Below are positions 34,389 to 43,216 of a DNA stretch of 64,000 nt, piece by piece. The notes beneath the pieces were generated by a model that worked only from the letters and a program-made list of their open reading frames with translations, was not told where the DNA came from and did not search any database. A program made the translations under genes and the position numbers. Source of the DNA: DASUPK01 sp963743575 (GTDB taxonomy: Bacteria > Actinomycetota > Thermoleophilia > Solirubrobacterales > 70-9); assembly GCA_963743575.1 (NCBI GenBank), contig CAVUQC010000002.1, positions 1-64,000 of the forward strand, read 5' to 3'. How positions within the stretch are numbered: position 1 is the stretch's first letter; each line of letters begins with the position of its first letter.

Positions 34389-35780
34389 CCCGATCAGCGG
34401 CCGCAGGCTCCACTTCATCGCGATCGGGGGGGCCGGCATGAGCGGCCTCGCCCTCGTCTGCCGCCGCCTGGGCGCCGAGGTGAGCGGCTCAGACCGCGCG
34501 GAGTCCTCATATATGGACCGTCTGAGGGCAGCGGGGATCGACCCGCAACTCGGCCACGACGCCGGTCAGGTCCCCCCGGAGGCCGACGTGGTCGTCTCCA
34601 CCGCGGTCCCGGAGGACAACCCCGAGCTGGCCCGGGCCCGCGAGCGTGGCCAGCGAGTGATCCACCGCGGCGAGCTGCTCGCTGAGCTCTGCGCGCAGCG
34701 ACGCCTGCTGGCGATCGCAGGCACCCACGGCAAGACCACCACCGCGGCGATGTGCATCTGGGCGCTGCGGGAGACCGGTGCTGACCCGGCATTCTTCCTC
34801 GGGGGAGAGTTGCCCGGGGCGGGGCCGGACGGTGAGCCCACCAACGCGAGCTGGGGGGACGGCGAGTGGGTCGTCGCGGAGGCCGACGAGAGCGACGCCA
34901 GCTTCCTGAAGCTCCGGCCTGAGGTCGCGGTGGTCACCAACCTGGAGCTCGACCACCACTCGCGCTGGGGCTCCCTCGCCGAGCTCTCCGAGGCGTTCGC
35001 CGCCTTCGCCGCGCCGGCGAGCGGACTGGTCGTGGGCGCCGACGTTCGCCTGCCGGGCCAGAAGGACCAGCGGGTGCTGCGCTTCGCCCTGGAGCCGGCT
35101 GCCGGCCAGCCTCCCCAGGAGGCGGAACTGCTGGCCGCGGAGATCGCCGCCGAGGAGGGCGGAGTCCGGTTCCGAGCTCGTGGCGGCGAGATCGACACCG
35201 AGGTCTCCCTGCGGGTCCCGGGGCGTCACAACGTCGCCAACGCGCTCGCCGCCCTCGGCGGCCTCTCGCTGGCGGGCGCGGACGTCGACGGGTGCGCCCG
35301 CGCTCTCTTGGGATTCCCGGGGGTCGCGCGGAGACTCGAGCTCAAGGGCGAGGCCCGCGGCGCACGCGTCTACGACGACTACGCCCACCACCCGACGGAG
35401 GTCGCGGCGACGCTGGAGGCCGCCCGGGATCTGGAACCGCGTCGGTTGCTGGTCGCCTTCCAGCCCCATCTCTACTCCCGCACCAAGGCCCTGACCGCCG
35501 AGTTCGGGGCGGCCCTGGCGGCCGCCGACGAGATCGCCGTCCTCGACGTCTATCCGGCCCGCGAGGAGCCCGTCGGTGAGCTCGAGGGGGTGAGCGGCAT
35601 GATGGTCGCCAGCGCGGCCGCGGACCACGGACACGGCCGTCGTGTCTGGTGGCTGCCCACGGTCGATCTCGCCGCCCGCGCCCTGGGCCCCCGCCTCGGC
35701 GAGGGGGACGTCCTGATCACGATCGGGGCGGGGGACGTCTACAAGCTCGCCGAGTCCCTCGTGAACGGAGGCGAGCCGGA

Positions 35781-35784
<4 letters not shown>
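34381..35784 (+). CDS. murC: UDP-MurNAc : L-alanine ligase
   Basis: A 467-residue Mur ligase for the first peptide residue. It has HFIAIGGAGMSGLALV (about 11-26) in the UDP domain, ATP loop GTHGKTTT from about 114, EADESDASFLKL and ELDHHSRWGSLAEL in the central domain and DDYAHHPTEVAATLEAAR (about 334-351). ATG 34381 overlaps murG by 8 nt and its TGA overlaps the murB ATG. Intact in all motifs. Confidence 0.96.
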
Positions 35785-36698
<914 letters not shown>

Positions 36699-36708
36699 AT
36701 CGGAAGGA

Positions 36709-37494
36709 ATGGCAACCAGAGCGCTGAACCCGCGCCGGCCGGTCGCGCCGTCGCGTGGACGGTCTCGCACCCGGTCGCGGCCACGGCCCGCCGGGCGCAA
36801 GGCGGTGATCCGGCGGAGGGTGCTCGCCGCCGCGCTCATCCTGCTGGCCCTATACGGGGGCTACATGCTCTGGTTCCGCGACCTCTCCCTGTTCGCGATC
36901 CACGGCGTGACGATCAAGGGCGCCACTACGAATGAGCGGGAGATCAAGTCGGCCGTCGAGCGGGTGGCGGGGGACATGACGACCCTCCACATCAAGGACG
37001 GCGAGCTTCGCGATGCGGTCGCCCGCTTCCCCACCGTCGCTTCGGTGGCGGCCAGCACCAGCTTCCCTCACGGCCTCCAGGTGACCGTGACCGAGCGGCT
37101 GCCGGTGGCCTTCGTCGAGATCAGGGGGCAGGGGACCGCGGTATCGGCCGACGGCTACCTGCTCGCAGGCGCGGACTTCGACGCCAAGGCGCTGCCTCGC
37201 ATTGAGGGGGCGTCCGCCCGCGGAGCGCGGGTCGACGAGGACGCGGCGGCTCAAGCGGCGATTCTCGGAGCGACGCCGGGCCCGCTCAAGAACAGGATCA
37301 CGACCTCGACCTGGGACGACCAGCGCGGGGGAGTGGTGGTGGATCTGAGGGACGGCCCGGAGGTCCGCTTCGGGGACGGCTCGCGGGCACAGGACAAGTG
37401 GCAGGCCGCGGTCGCGGTGCTCTCAGGTGACGAGCGCGGCACGCCTTCCTACCTCGACGTCAGCGTCCCCGACCGGCCGGTCTCCGGCGGCTGA
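36709..37494 (+). CDS. ftsQ: Divisome assembly protein with POTRA domain
   Basis: A 261-residue bitopic protein. A basic N-terminus (about 1-38) is followed by a membrane helix (about 39-56), a POTRA domain with LFAIHGVTIKGA and NEREIKSAVERVAG (about 63-92) and the FtsQ segment FPHGLQVTVTERLPVAFVE (about 117-135). FtsQ links FtsL/DivIC-type proteins to the septal synthase. No ftsA follows, in line with actinobacteria. The following 309 bp contain no gene and lead to ftsZ. Confidence 0.9.
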   Translation: MATRALNPRRPVAPSRGRSRTRSRPRPAGRKAVIRRRVLAAALILLALYGGYMLWFRDLSLFAIHGVTIKGATTNEREIKSAVERVAGDMTTLHIKDGELRDAVARFPTVASVAASTSFPHGLQVTVTERLPVAFVEIRGQGTAVSADGYLLAGADFDAKALPRIEGASARGARVDEDAAAQAAILGATPGPLKNRITTSTWDDQRGGVVVDLRDGPEVRFGDGSRAQDKWQAAVAVLSGDERGTPSYLDVSVPDRPVSGG

Positions 37495-37686
37495 GGGCCT
37501 GCGGCGACCCTCCGGCGGTGGGTCTGCAACGAGCCGTGCACGGGTATTGGGCGGTTGAGCCCATCGCCGAGCCCCGGCGAGCCCGCTTGCACGCGGCATC
37601 TGGAAATGCATGATTTGCAGGTATTTTGCGGTCCCTCAACCAACCCTGTACCTCGACCTCGACAGTAGACTCACCCCGCGGGAACC

Positions 37687-37740
37687 CTCAAGGGAGACTT
37701 GAGACTGCAGGCTTGCGCGAGGCAGGAAACCGCGTACCCT
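37687..37740 (+). promoter_or_regulatory. ftsZ leader: 6-bp inverted repeat and candidate promoter
   Basis: The 309-bp gap 37495-37803 has no gene. CTCAAG and CTTGAG (37687-37692 and 37698-37703) form a perfect inverted repeat with a 5-nt spacer. It is followed by TTGCGC (37713-37718), 16 bases and TACCCT (37735-37740), a fair sigma-A promoter about 63 bp before the ftsZ ATG. An AT-rich patch lies at 37606-37634. ftsZ is therefore probably transcribed separately from murD-ftsQ, with the repeat as a possible operator. Confidence 0.4.
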
Positions 37741-37803
37741 GTTCGTAAATCGGTAGTGCCCCACAGCCGAATCAGCGGTGAGGGGCTCGGAGCAGGACCA
37801 ACA

Positions 37804-38886
37804 ATGGAAACGTCATATCTGGCCGTAATCAAGGTCGTTGGTGTCGGTGGCGGCGGTTCGAACGCCGTCAGCCGCATGGTCGACGCGGGTCTCCGCGGCG
37901 TTGAATTCGTCGCGGTCAACACCGATGCCCAGGCCCTCCAGGCCTGCGACGCCGACGTCAAGATCGGCATCGGTCACAACCTGACCAAGGGCCTCGGAGC
38001 TGGCGCCAACCCGGAGGTCGGCGCCGGTGCGGCTGCCGAGTCTCGCGATGAGATCAAGGACGCGCTGAAGGGCGCGGACATGATCTTCATCACCTGCGGT
38101 GAGGGTGGCGGCACCGGTACAGGCGCCGCCCCCGTGATCGCCGAGATCGCCAAGCAGGAGATCGGCGCCCTCACCGTCGGCGCGGTCACCAAGCCCTTCG
38201 AGTTCGAGGGCAAGAAGCGCATGGCGCAGGCCGAGGAGGGGATCGACCGGCTCCGCAAGGAGGTCGACACCCTGATCACCGTCCCGAACGAGAAGCTGCT
38301 GCAGATCGTCGAGCGGCGGACCACGATCCTCGAGGCCTTCCGCGAGGCCGACGACATCCTCCGCCAGGGCGTCCAGGGCATCACCGACCTGATCACGATC
38401 CCCGGGCTGATCAACCTCGACTTCGCCGACGTCCGCCTGGTCATGCACCAGGCCGGCTCGGCCCTGATGGGCGTCGGCACCGGGACCGGCGAGAACCGCG
38501 CCGTCGAGGCCGCCAAGGCGGCCATCACCTCGCCCCTCATCGAGGAGCAGATCGACGGCGCCAAGGGAATGCTTCTTAACGTCACCGGCGGCGAGGACCT
38601 CGGCCTCTTCGAGGTCAACGAGGCCGCGCGGATGTGCATCCAGGCGGCAGACTCGAACGCCAACATCGTCTTCGGCGCCGTGGTCGACTCCTCGATGCAC
38701 GAGGAGGTCCGCGTCACGGTGATCGCGACCGGCTTCGAGGGCTTCGAGATGATCGCCCGCGCGCCGGAGTTCACCGCCCGCGCCGCGGAGCGACGCCCGG
38801 CCGCCGGTGTCGGTCGCAGCAGCGAGTCGCTCTCGGACCTGCGGATCTCCGAGTCCGAGATCGACGTCCCGGACTTCCTGAAGTAG
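37804..38886 (+). CDS. ftsZ: Cell division tubulin homologue
   Basis: A 360-residue GTPase forming the Z ring. It opens YLAVIKVVGVGGGGSNAVSRM (in the nucleotide fold), has the tubulin signature GGGTGTG at 101-107 and the T7-loop region NLDFADVRLVM (about 207-217) with the catalytic aspartate that completes GTP hydrolysis. The linker after about 315 is short; the conserved tail ends DVPDFLK, the site for FtsW/SepF-type partners. ATG 37804 is preceded by GGAGCAGGA. No sepF or ylm genes follow; the next gene is reversed. Confidence 0.97.
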   Translation: METSYLAVIKVVGVGGGGSNAVSRMVDAGLRGVEFVAVNTDAQALQACDADVKIGIGHNLTKGLGAGANPEVGAGAAAESRDEIKDALKGADMIFITCGEGGGTGTGAAPVIAEIAKQEIGALTVGAVTKPFEFEGKKRMAQAEEGIDRLRKEVDTLITVPNEKLLQIVERRTTILEAFREADDILRQGVQGITDLITIPGLINLDFADVRLVMHQAGSALMGVGTGTGENRAVEAAKAAITSPLIEEQIDGAKGMLLNVTGGEDLGLFEVNEAARMCIQAADSNANIVFGAVVDSSMHEEVRVTVIATGFEGFEMIARAPEFTARAAERRPAAGVGRSSESLSDLRISESEIDVPDFLK

Positions 38887-38892
38887 TCCCGG

Positions 38893-39291
38893 TCAGTCGG
38901 CGCGCAGAGCGCGGCGGGCCTCGGCCTCCTCGCGCTCGAGGAAGACTTCGGCTCGCGTGATCAGGCCATCCTCGCCGAAGCTCCAGACCGTCAGGGCGCC
39001 GACCTCCATCTCGATGCCGCTCCCGGCGCCGCGCATGGTGCCGTGCGTGCGAACAAGCACCCGGTTCCCCTCGATCTCATGCGAAACGGGCACCAGCACC
39101 TGGGATTCGAACGCGTCGGGCTCCAGCCAGGAGCGGATCGCATCCCAGCCGCGGATCTCCCCCTGACCGCCGACGCGGCCGATGGTCATGTCCGGGTGCG
39201 CCAGGCCGGTCAGCGCGTCGAACTCAGCCCGGTTGAACGCTTCGTAGACGGTGTTCAGCCGTTCGACCATTTCCTCGTTCGTCAGGGTCAC
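38893..39291 (-). CDS. SnoaL-like (NTF2-fold) protein
   Basis: A 132-residue protein of the cone-shaped NTF2-like fold. It shows the usual start ERLNTVYEAFNRAEFDAL, HPDMTIGRVGGQGEIRGWDAIRSWL, and a C-terminal strand SFGEDGLITRAEVFLEREEAEARRAL, typical of the many uncharacterised SnoaL-like proteins in this group. GTG 39291 is chosen because GATACT lies 7 nt upstream, as in two other copies; ATG 39270 is the alternative. Function is unknown. Its stop is 6 nt from the ftsZ stop and its start is 22 bp from gcvT. Confidence 0.78.
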   Translation of the reverse strand: MTLTNEEMVERLNTVYEAFNRAEFDALTGLAHPDMTIGRVGGQGEIRGWDAIRSWLEPDAFESQVLVPVSHEIEGNRVLVRTHGTMRGAGSGIEMEVGALTVWSFGEDGLITRAEVFLEREEAEARRALRAD

Positions 39292-39298
39292 GACCGTC

Positions 39299-39306
39299 AG
39301 TATCGT
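39299..39306. promoter_or_regulatory. Overlapping divergent -10 elements for gcvT and the SnoaL-like gene
   Basis: The eight bases AGTATCGT contain TATCGT (39301-39306, plus), 7 nt before the gcvT ATG, and GATACT (39304-39299, minus), 7 nt before the SnoaL-like GTG. The entire gap between the two genes is 22 bp. Only one polymerase could occupy the site at a time, and both mRNAs would be leaderless. Confidence 0.6.
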
Positions 39307-39313
39307 GGCCACG

Positions 39314-40396
39314 ATGGAAGCCGGGACCCTGAAGAGAACTCCGCTGTACGAGGCCCACGTCGCCGCGGGCGCGAGGCTCGTGCCGTTCGCCGGCTGGGAG
39401 ATGCCCGTGGAATACGACGGGATCAAGACCGAGCACCTGAGGGTGCGCAACGCCTGCGGTGTCTTCGACGTCTCCCACATGGGCGAGATCGAGACCGAGG
39501 GGCCGCAGGCGGCGGACCTCCTCCAGCGGCTGCTTTCCAACGACGTCTCGAAGATCGAAGTCGGGGGAGCTCAGTACTCGTGCCTCTGTCGCGAGGACGG
39601 CGGCGTCCTCGACGATCTCTTCACCTACCGGCTGGGGGAGGAGCGCTACCTGACCGTGACCAACGCGGCCAATCACGAGCGCGATCTCGAGTGGTTCGAG
39701 GCGCACGCCGTCGAATTCGAGGCGGAGGTCCGCGACCGGATCGAGGCCTACGCGATGCTGGCTGTCCAGGGCCCGCAGGCACCCCAGATCGTCCAGCGCA
39801 TCACCGATGGGGAGCTGCCCCCGCGCTTGGGGACGGCGCAGCTGCCGGTCGCGGGCGCTCCCACACTCGTCTGCGGCACCGGGTACACGGGGGAGAACGG
39901 AGTGGAGCTGCTGATGGCCCCGGAGGACGCCAAGACCGTCTGGGACGCGCTGATCGGCGGAGGAGCGGGGCCGGCTGGCCTCGGAGCCCGCGACACGCTC
40001 CGGCTCGAGGTCAACTACTGCCTCTACGGCAACGACCTGACCGAGGAGCGGACTCCGATCGAGGCCGCGCTCGGCTGGTGCGTCAAGGAGGAGACGGGCT
40101 TCATCGGCTCCAAGGCATGCCGCCGGGAGCGCGAGGAGGGCCCGAAGGAGGTGCTCGAGCCCTTCGTGATCACAGGCGCCGGGATACCGAGGCAGGACAA
40201 CGCGATCCTCGCCGGTGATGACGAGGTGGGGGTTGTGACCAGCGGCACGCTCTCGCCGTGCCTCGGGGTGGGCATCGGCATGGGCTACATCCGCGCCGAT
40301 CTCGCCGAGCCGGGGACCGGGATCGAGATCGATGTGCGCGGCAAGCGGCGTGGGGCCGAGATCCGCGAGCGGCCTCTCTACTCCAAGGACGGATAG
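39314..40396 (+). CDS. gcvT: Glycine cleavage system T protein (aminomethyltransferase)
   Basis: A 360-residue enzyme that transfers the methylene unit from lipoyl-aminomethyl GcvH to tetrahydrofolate, releasing ammonia. It has RLVPFAGWEMPVEY (about 18-31), GVFDVSHMGEIE (about 46-57), the folate site segment NAANHERDLEWF, AVQGPQAPQI and GTGYTGENGVELL, then GLGARDTLRLEVNYCLYGND. The start ATG 39314 gives the standard N-terminus TPLYEAH. The gap to gcvH is 11 nt. No glycine riboswitch is visible in front. Confidence 0.95.
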   Translation: MEAGTLKRTPLYEAHVAAGARLVPFAGWEMPVEYDGIKTEHLRVRNACGVFDVSHMGEIETEGPQAADLLQRLLSNDVSKIEVGGAQYSCLCREDGGVLDDLFTYRLGEERYLTVTNAANHERDLEWFEAHAVEFEAEVRDRIEAYAMLAVQGPQAPQIVQRITDGELPPRLGTAQLPVAGAPTLVCGTGYTGENGVELLMAPEDAKTVWDALIGGGAGPAGLGARDTLRLEVNYCLYGNDLTEERTPIEAALGWCVKEETGFIGSKACRREREEGPKEVLEPFVITGAGIPRQDNAILAGDDEVGVVTSGTLSPCLGVGIGMGYIRADLAEPGTGIEIDVRGKRRGAEIRERPLYSKDG

Positions 40397-40407
40397 GTTT
40401 CCGGGCC

Positions 40408-40803
40408 GTGGCCGACGAGACCTACCCCGAGGACCTTCGCTACCACCAGGAGCACGACTGGGCGCGCATCGAGGGGGACACCGCCACGTTCGGCGTCACC
40501 TGGTACGCGCAGGACGCCCTCGGCGAGGTTGTCTTCTATGAGCCCCCCGAGGTCGGCAAGACGCTCAGCAAGGACGAAGCCTATGCCGAGGTTGAGTCCG
40601 TGAAGGCCGTTTCGGACGTCTACGCGCCGCTCTCCGGCGAGGTGACCGATGTGAACTCGGCCCTGGCCGAGAACCCGGAGAAGATCAACCAGGATCCCTA
40701 CGGCGAGGGCTGGATGGTCAAGGTGAAGCTCTCGGACCCTTCCGAGGCCGACTCCCTGATGGACGCGGGCGCGTACAAGAAGCTGCTCGAAGACGGGTCC
40801 TAG
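40408..40803 (+). CDS. gcvH: Glycine cleavage system H protein
   Basis: A 131-residue lipoyl carrier shuttling the aminomethyl group between P and T proteins. The lipoylated lysine is K66 in VESVKAVSDVYAP; GEVVFYEPPEVGK precedes it and ENPEKINQDPYGEGWMVKVK follows, all family signatures. GTG 40408 gives PEDLRYHQEHDWARIEG near the N-terminus. An in-frame ATA at 40393 overlaps the gcvT stop as ATAG, but the canonical GTG is enough here. TAGGTT (40394-40399) stands 8 nt before the start. Confidence 0.95.
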   Translation: MADETYPEDLRYHQEHDWARIEGDTATFGVTWYAQDALGEVVFYEPPEVGKTLSKDEAYAEVESVKAVSDVYAPLSGEVTDVNSALAENPEKINQDPYGEGWMVKVKLSDPSEADSLMDAGAYKKLLEDGS

Positions 40804-40825
40804 GGGCGGCGCTGCCGGGGTCGTT

Positions 40826-41575
40826 GTGAGCGGCCAGGCCCTCGGACTTGCGATCTCCGTCTTTCTCGCCTGCGCGGTGGAGGCGGTCGAGGCCCTGACC
40901 ATCGTCCTCGCGGTGGGAACCACCCGCAGCTGGCGCTCGGCGCTGAGTGGATCCGCTGCGGCGGTCGTCGTGCTGGCGGCGACGACGGCGATCCTCGGCC
41001 CCGGCCTCACCTCGCTGCCGATCAACACCCTTCGTCTTGTCGTCGGGGGGCTCCTGCTCGTCTTCGGCCTCCAGTGGCTCCGGAAGGCAATCCTGCGAGC
41101 GGCCGGCCTCAAGTCCCAGCACGATGAGGAGGAGATCTATCGCGAGGAGGCGGAGGCCGCCCGAGCCGTTGGGGCTCCCCACACCGGGTTCGATGGCTAC
41201 TCGTTCACCATCGCCTTCAAGGGCGTCCTGCTGGAGGGCCTGGAGGTCGTCTTCATCGCCCTCACCTTCGGCGCCAACCAGCACCGCCTCGGCCTGGCCG
41301 CCGCTTCCGCTGCCGCCGCGGTCCTCCTGGTGGTTGGCGTCGGGGTCGCGGTCCGCCATCCGCTTGCCCGCGCTCCTGAGAACGCGATGAAGTTCAGCGT
41401 GGGGGTCATGCTCACGTCATTCGGGATCTTCTGGGGGGCCGAGGGGGCGGGAGCGGACTGGCCCGGGGGCGACGCCGCTCTGCTCGTGATCGTCCCGGCC
41501 GTTCTCATCTTCTCCCTCCTCCTGGTCCGCCTTTTCCGTCCGCGCGTCGCCGAAGAAGGGGCGCTACCGGCGTGA
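40826..41575 (+). CDS. Uncharacterised polytopic membrane protein (COG4280-like)
   Basis: A 249-residue protein of about six to seven helices arranged as two similar halves. Each half has an acidic motif in a helix: CAVEAVEALTIVLAVG (about 16-31) and GVLLEGLEVVFIAL (about 132-145). Such paired E-x-x-E helices recall cation exchangers of the TMEM165/UPF0016 type, but the family is uncharacterised as far as I know. A cytosolic loop rich in Glu separates the halves. The GTG start follows gcvH by 22 nt; the next small membrane gene overlaps its stop. Confidence 0.7.
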   Translation: MSGQALGLAISVFLACAVEAVEALTIVLAVGTTRSWRSALSGSAAAVVVLAATTAILGPGLTSLPINTLRLVVGGLLLVFGLQWLRKAILRAAGLKSQHDEEEIYREEAEAARAVGAPHTGFDGYSFTIAFKGVLLEGLEVVFIALTFGANQHRLGLAAASAAAAVLLVVGVGVAVRHPLARAPENAMKFSVGVMLTSFGIFWGAEGAGADWPGGDAALLVIVPAVLIFSLLLVRLFRPRVAEEGALPA

Positions 41576-41778
41576 CACGGGTGCGCGACACGGCGGTGGG
41601 GATCTGGGAATTCATCGCCGGCGATGACTGGGTTACGGCGGCGGGGGTGGTGGTGGCGCTGGGACTGACTGCCTTGGTCAGCGAGGGCGGCTCGGCGTGG
41701 TTCGTGATGCCCGTGGCGGTGGCATTCCTCCTCGCCCTCTCGATCTGGAGGGAGGCGCGGCGTCGCCGCCACGAGTGA
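41572..41778 (+). CDS. Small two-helix membrane protein
   Basis: A 68-residue protein with WEFIAGDDWVTAAGVVVALGLTALV at the start, a first helix at about 20-38, a second at about 43-60 and a basic end REARRRRH. GTG 41572 overlaps the stop of the preceding membrane protein as GTGA, so it is probably a subunit or partner of that protein. No function is known to me. The following 237 bp hold a SnoaL remnant, a promoter and the fluoride riboswitch. Confidence 0.75.
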   Translation: MTRVRDTAVGIWEFIAGDDWVTAAGVVVALGLTALVSEGGSAWFVMPVAVAFLLALSIWREARRRRHE

Positions 41779-41790
41779 GCTCCTGACCCA

Positions 41791-41904
41791 TCACGGCTGC
41801 CGCTGTGCTTCATCAATCGCGGCGATGGCCTCCTCCTGTCGCCACATCGAGCCCCGGAAGGCCTCCCACATCCGCCGAACCACCTCTACGTTCGCGTAGG
41901 TCAT
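41791..41904 (-). pseudogene. Truncated SnoaL-like gene fragment
   Basis: A 37-codon frame encodes ANVEVVRRMWEAF near its N-terminus, the same opening as SnoaL-like proteins (compare ENVEIVRKLSDAV at 48960), then loses similarity and stops. The DNA before the start, GCGGGATACTGC, also matches that before the 48960 gene. This looks like the promoter and 5' end of a SnoaL-like gene whose body has been deleted. Translation of a 37-residue peptide remains possible. Confidence 0.6.
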
Positions 41905-41921
41905 CGGGCGCAGTATCCCGC

Positions 41922-41927
41922 TACGGT
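41922..41927 (+). promoter_or_regulatory. Candidate -10 element for the fluoride riboswitch transcript
   Basis: TACGGT stands 6 nt before the first base of the riboswitch P1 stem (41933), so transcription would begin at the aptamer edge. No clear -35 hexamer was found 16-18 bp upstream. Confidence 0.4.
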
Positions 41928-41932
41928 TTCTC

Positions 41933-41988
41933 GCGAGCGATGAGGCTCGCTCCTAACCGCGGTCAGTGCCGCTGATGGCCTCTAACCC
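41933..41988 (+). ncRNA. Fluoride (crcB-type) riboswitch
   Basis: GCGAGC and GCTCGC pair around GATGAG to form the first stem; TAACCGC and GCTGATGGCCTCTA follow, the conserved aptamer joints of the fluoride riboswitch, including the GATGAGG/CCTC pairing that makes the pseudoknot. It lies 27 nt before the fluC start, with the ribosome site AGGAGGT at 42003-42009. This spacing suggests control of translation start or early termination; no T tract is seen, so translational control is more likely. Confidence 0.92.
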
Positions 41989-42015
41989 GATGTCTACGAC
42001 ACCAGGAGGTCCTCA

Positions 42016-42387
42016 GTGACATACGCGTTGGTTGCGATCTTCGGCGCCGCGGGAGCGGTCAGCCGCTATTGGGTGGACGGGCGGATCAGCGATCTGACCC
42101 ACGGGCAGTTTCCCTGGGGGACCTTCGCGATCAACGTGATCGGCGCGTTCGCGCTCGGGATCCTGGTGGCCCTCACGACGGAGAGGCTGCTGCTCAGCCC
42201 GAACTGGCGGGTTGCGCTCGGGATCGGGTTCCTGGGCTCGTTTACGACCTTCTCGACGTATGCGTACGAGAGCGTCAAGCTCGGCGAGGACGGCGCGGTC
42301 GGTCTCGCTCTGGTGAACTCCGTCGGCATGGTCGCACTCGGGCTGCTCGCCGCCGCTCTCGGACTCGCGCTGGGGAGGACGCTGTGA
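42016..42387 (+). CDS. fluC: Fluoride channel Fluc/CrcB
   Basis: A 123-residue protein with four helices that dimerises in antiparallel fashion into a fluoride exporter channel. Conserved elements are GAVSRYWV with R17, PWGTFAINVIGAFALG with N40, and GSFTTFSTYAYE (74-85) carrying the channel Phe and Thr residues. GTG 42016 follows a strong AGGAGGT. Expression should rise with fluoride via the riboswitch. Its stop overlaps the DUF190 gene as GTGA. It lies between gcvH and gcvPA. Confidence 0.95.
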   Translation: MTYALVAIFGAAGAVSRYWVDGRISDLTHGQFPWGTFAINVIGAFALGILVALTTERLLLSPNWRVALGIGFLGSFTTFSTYAYESVKLGEDGAVGLALVNSVGMVALGLLAAALGLALGRTL

Positions 42388-42728
42388 AGCTCGAGGGCGA
42401 GGGCAAGCTGCTGCGGATCTTCATCGGCGAGTCCGACAAGCACGGCCGCAAGCCGCTCTACCAGGCGATCGTGGAGATGCTCCGCCAGGAGGGAATGGCA
42501 GGCGCCACGGTGCTGCGGGGAATCGAGGGGTTCGGGGCCACCTCGCACCTGCACACCGCGCGGATCCTGCGGCTCTCCGAGGACCTCCCCATCGTGATCG
42601 AGGTCGCCGATACCGCCGAGCGGATCGAGGCGATCATGCCCAAGATCGACGAGATGGTGAGCGACGGGCTGGTCACCCTCGAGCGGGTCGAGGTGGTCAC
42701 GTACCGGGCGCAGGGGAAGGGCACCTGA
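42384..42728 (+). CDS. DUF190 (PII-like fold) protein
   Basis: A 114-residue protein of the DUF190/COG1993 family, with LLRIFIGESDKHGRKPLYQAIVEMLRQEG (in two parts) and GATVLRGIEGFG, RILRLSEDLPIVIEVAD. These small trimeric proteins look like PII signalling proteins and are repeatedly found behind crcB/fluC; a regulatory or partner role in fluoride export is inferred from that linkage. GTG overlaps the fluC stop and TGATG links it with the next gene, so both fall under the riboswitch. Confidence 0.88.
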   Translation: MKLEGEGKLLRIFIGESDKHGRKPLYQAIVEMLRQEGMAGATVLRGIEGFGATSHLHTARILRLSEDLPIVIEVADTAERIEAIMPKIDEMVSDGLVTLERVEVVTYRAQGKGT

Positions 42729-43174
42729 TGCCGATCGACGTGGAGACGCAGATCGCCATCGACTGCCCGAGAGAGGAGGTCGCCGCCTTTGCCTCCGAGC
42801 CCGGCAACGCAACTGACTGGTATGCGCGAATCGAATCCGCTCGCTGGGAGACGCCCAGGCCCTTGGCGGTGGGCTCCCGCTTCGCCTTCGAGGCGAAATT
42901 CCTCGGCCGGCGGCTCTCCTACGTCTACGAGGTCAGGGAGTACCGTCCCGCCGAGCGTCTGGTGATGTCCACCGACGACGGCCCAGTCGCAATGGAGACG
43001 ACTTACTGCTGGTTGGACGGATCGGATGGGGGGACGATGATGCGGCTCCGCAACCGGGGGGCCCCGACGGGCTTTTCGCGTCTCCTCGCTCCCGTGATGG
43101 CGGCTGCGGTCAGGCGTGCTAACCGAGCTGATCTGAGCCGCCTGAAGGCGCAGCTTGAGCAGAGGGCTCACTAA
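42728..43174 (+). CDS. SRPBCC-family (START-like) protein
   Basis: A 148-residue polyketide cyclase/dehydrase-like fold. It begins with VETQIAIDCPREEVAAFASEPGNATDWY, the strand plus helix opening of the fold, then KFLGRRLSYVYEVREYRPAERLVMST, and ends with a long amphipathic helix. These proteins bind hydrophobic ligands. The start overlaps the DUF190 stop by 1 nt, so it would be expressed with the fluoride genes, though no link in function is known. Confidence 0.82.
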   Translation: MPIDVETQIAIDCPREEVAAFASEPGNATDWYARIESARWETPRPLAVGSRFAFEAKFLGRRLSYVYEVREYRPAERLVMSTDDGPVAMETTYCWLDGSDGGTMMRLRNRGAPTGFSRLLAPVMAAAVRRANRADLSRLKAQLEQRAH

Positions 43175-43216
43175 GGCAGTTGCCCCATCGGTGGCCCTCA
43201 CTACGATGAGTCGTCC

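Noticed and set aside
39292..39313. Glycine riboswitch before gcvT
   Set aside because: Only 22 bp lie between the divergent starts and no aptamer motif is present.
40393..40408. ATA start of gcvH in an ATAG overlap with gcvT
   Set aside because: A canonical GTG at 40408 already gives the full conserved GcvH N-terminus, so ATA use is not required.
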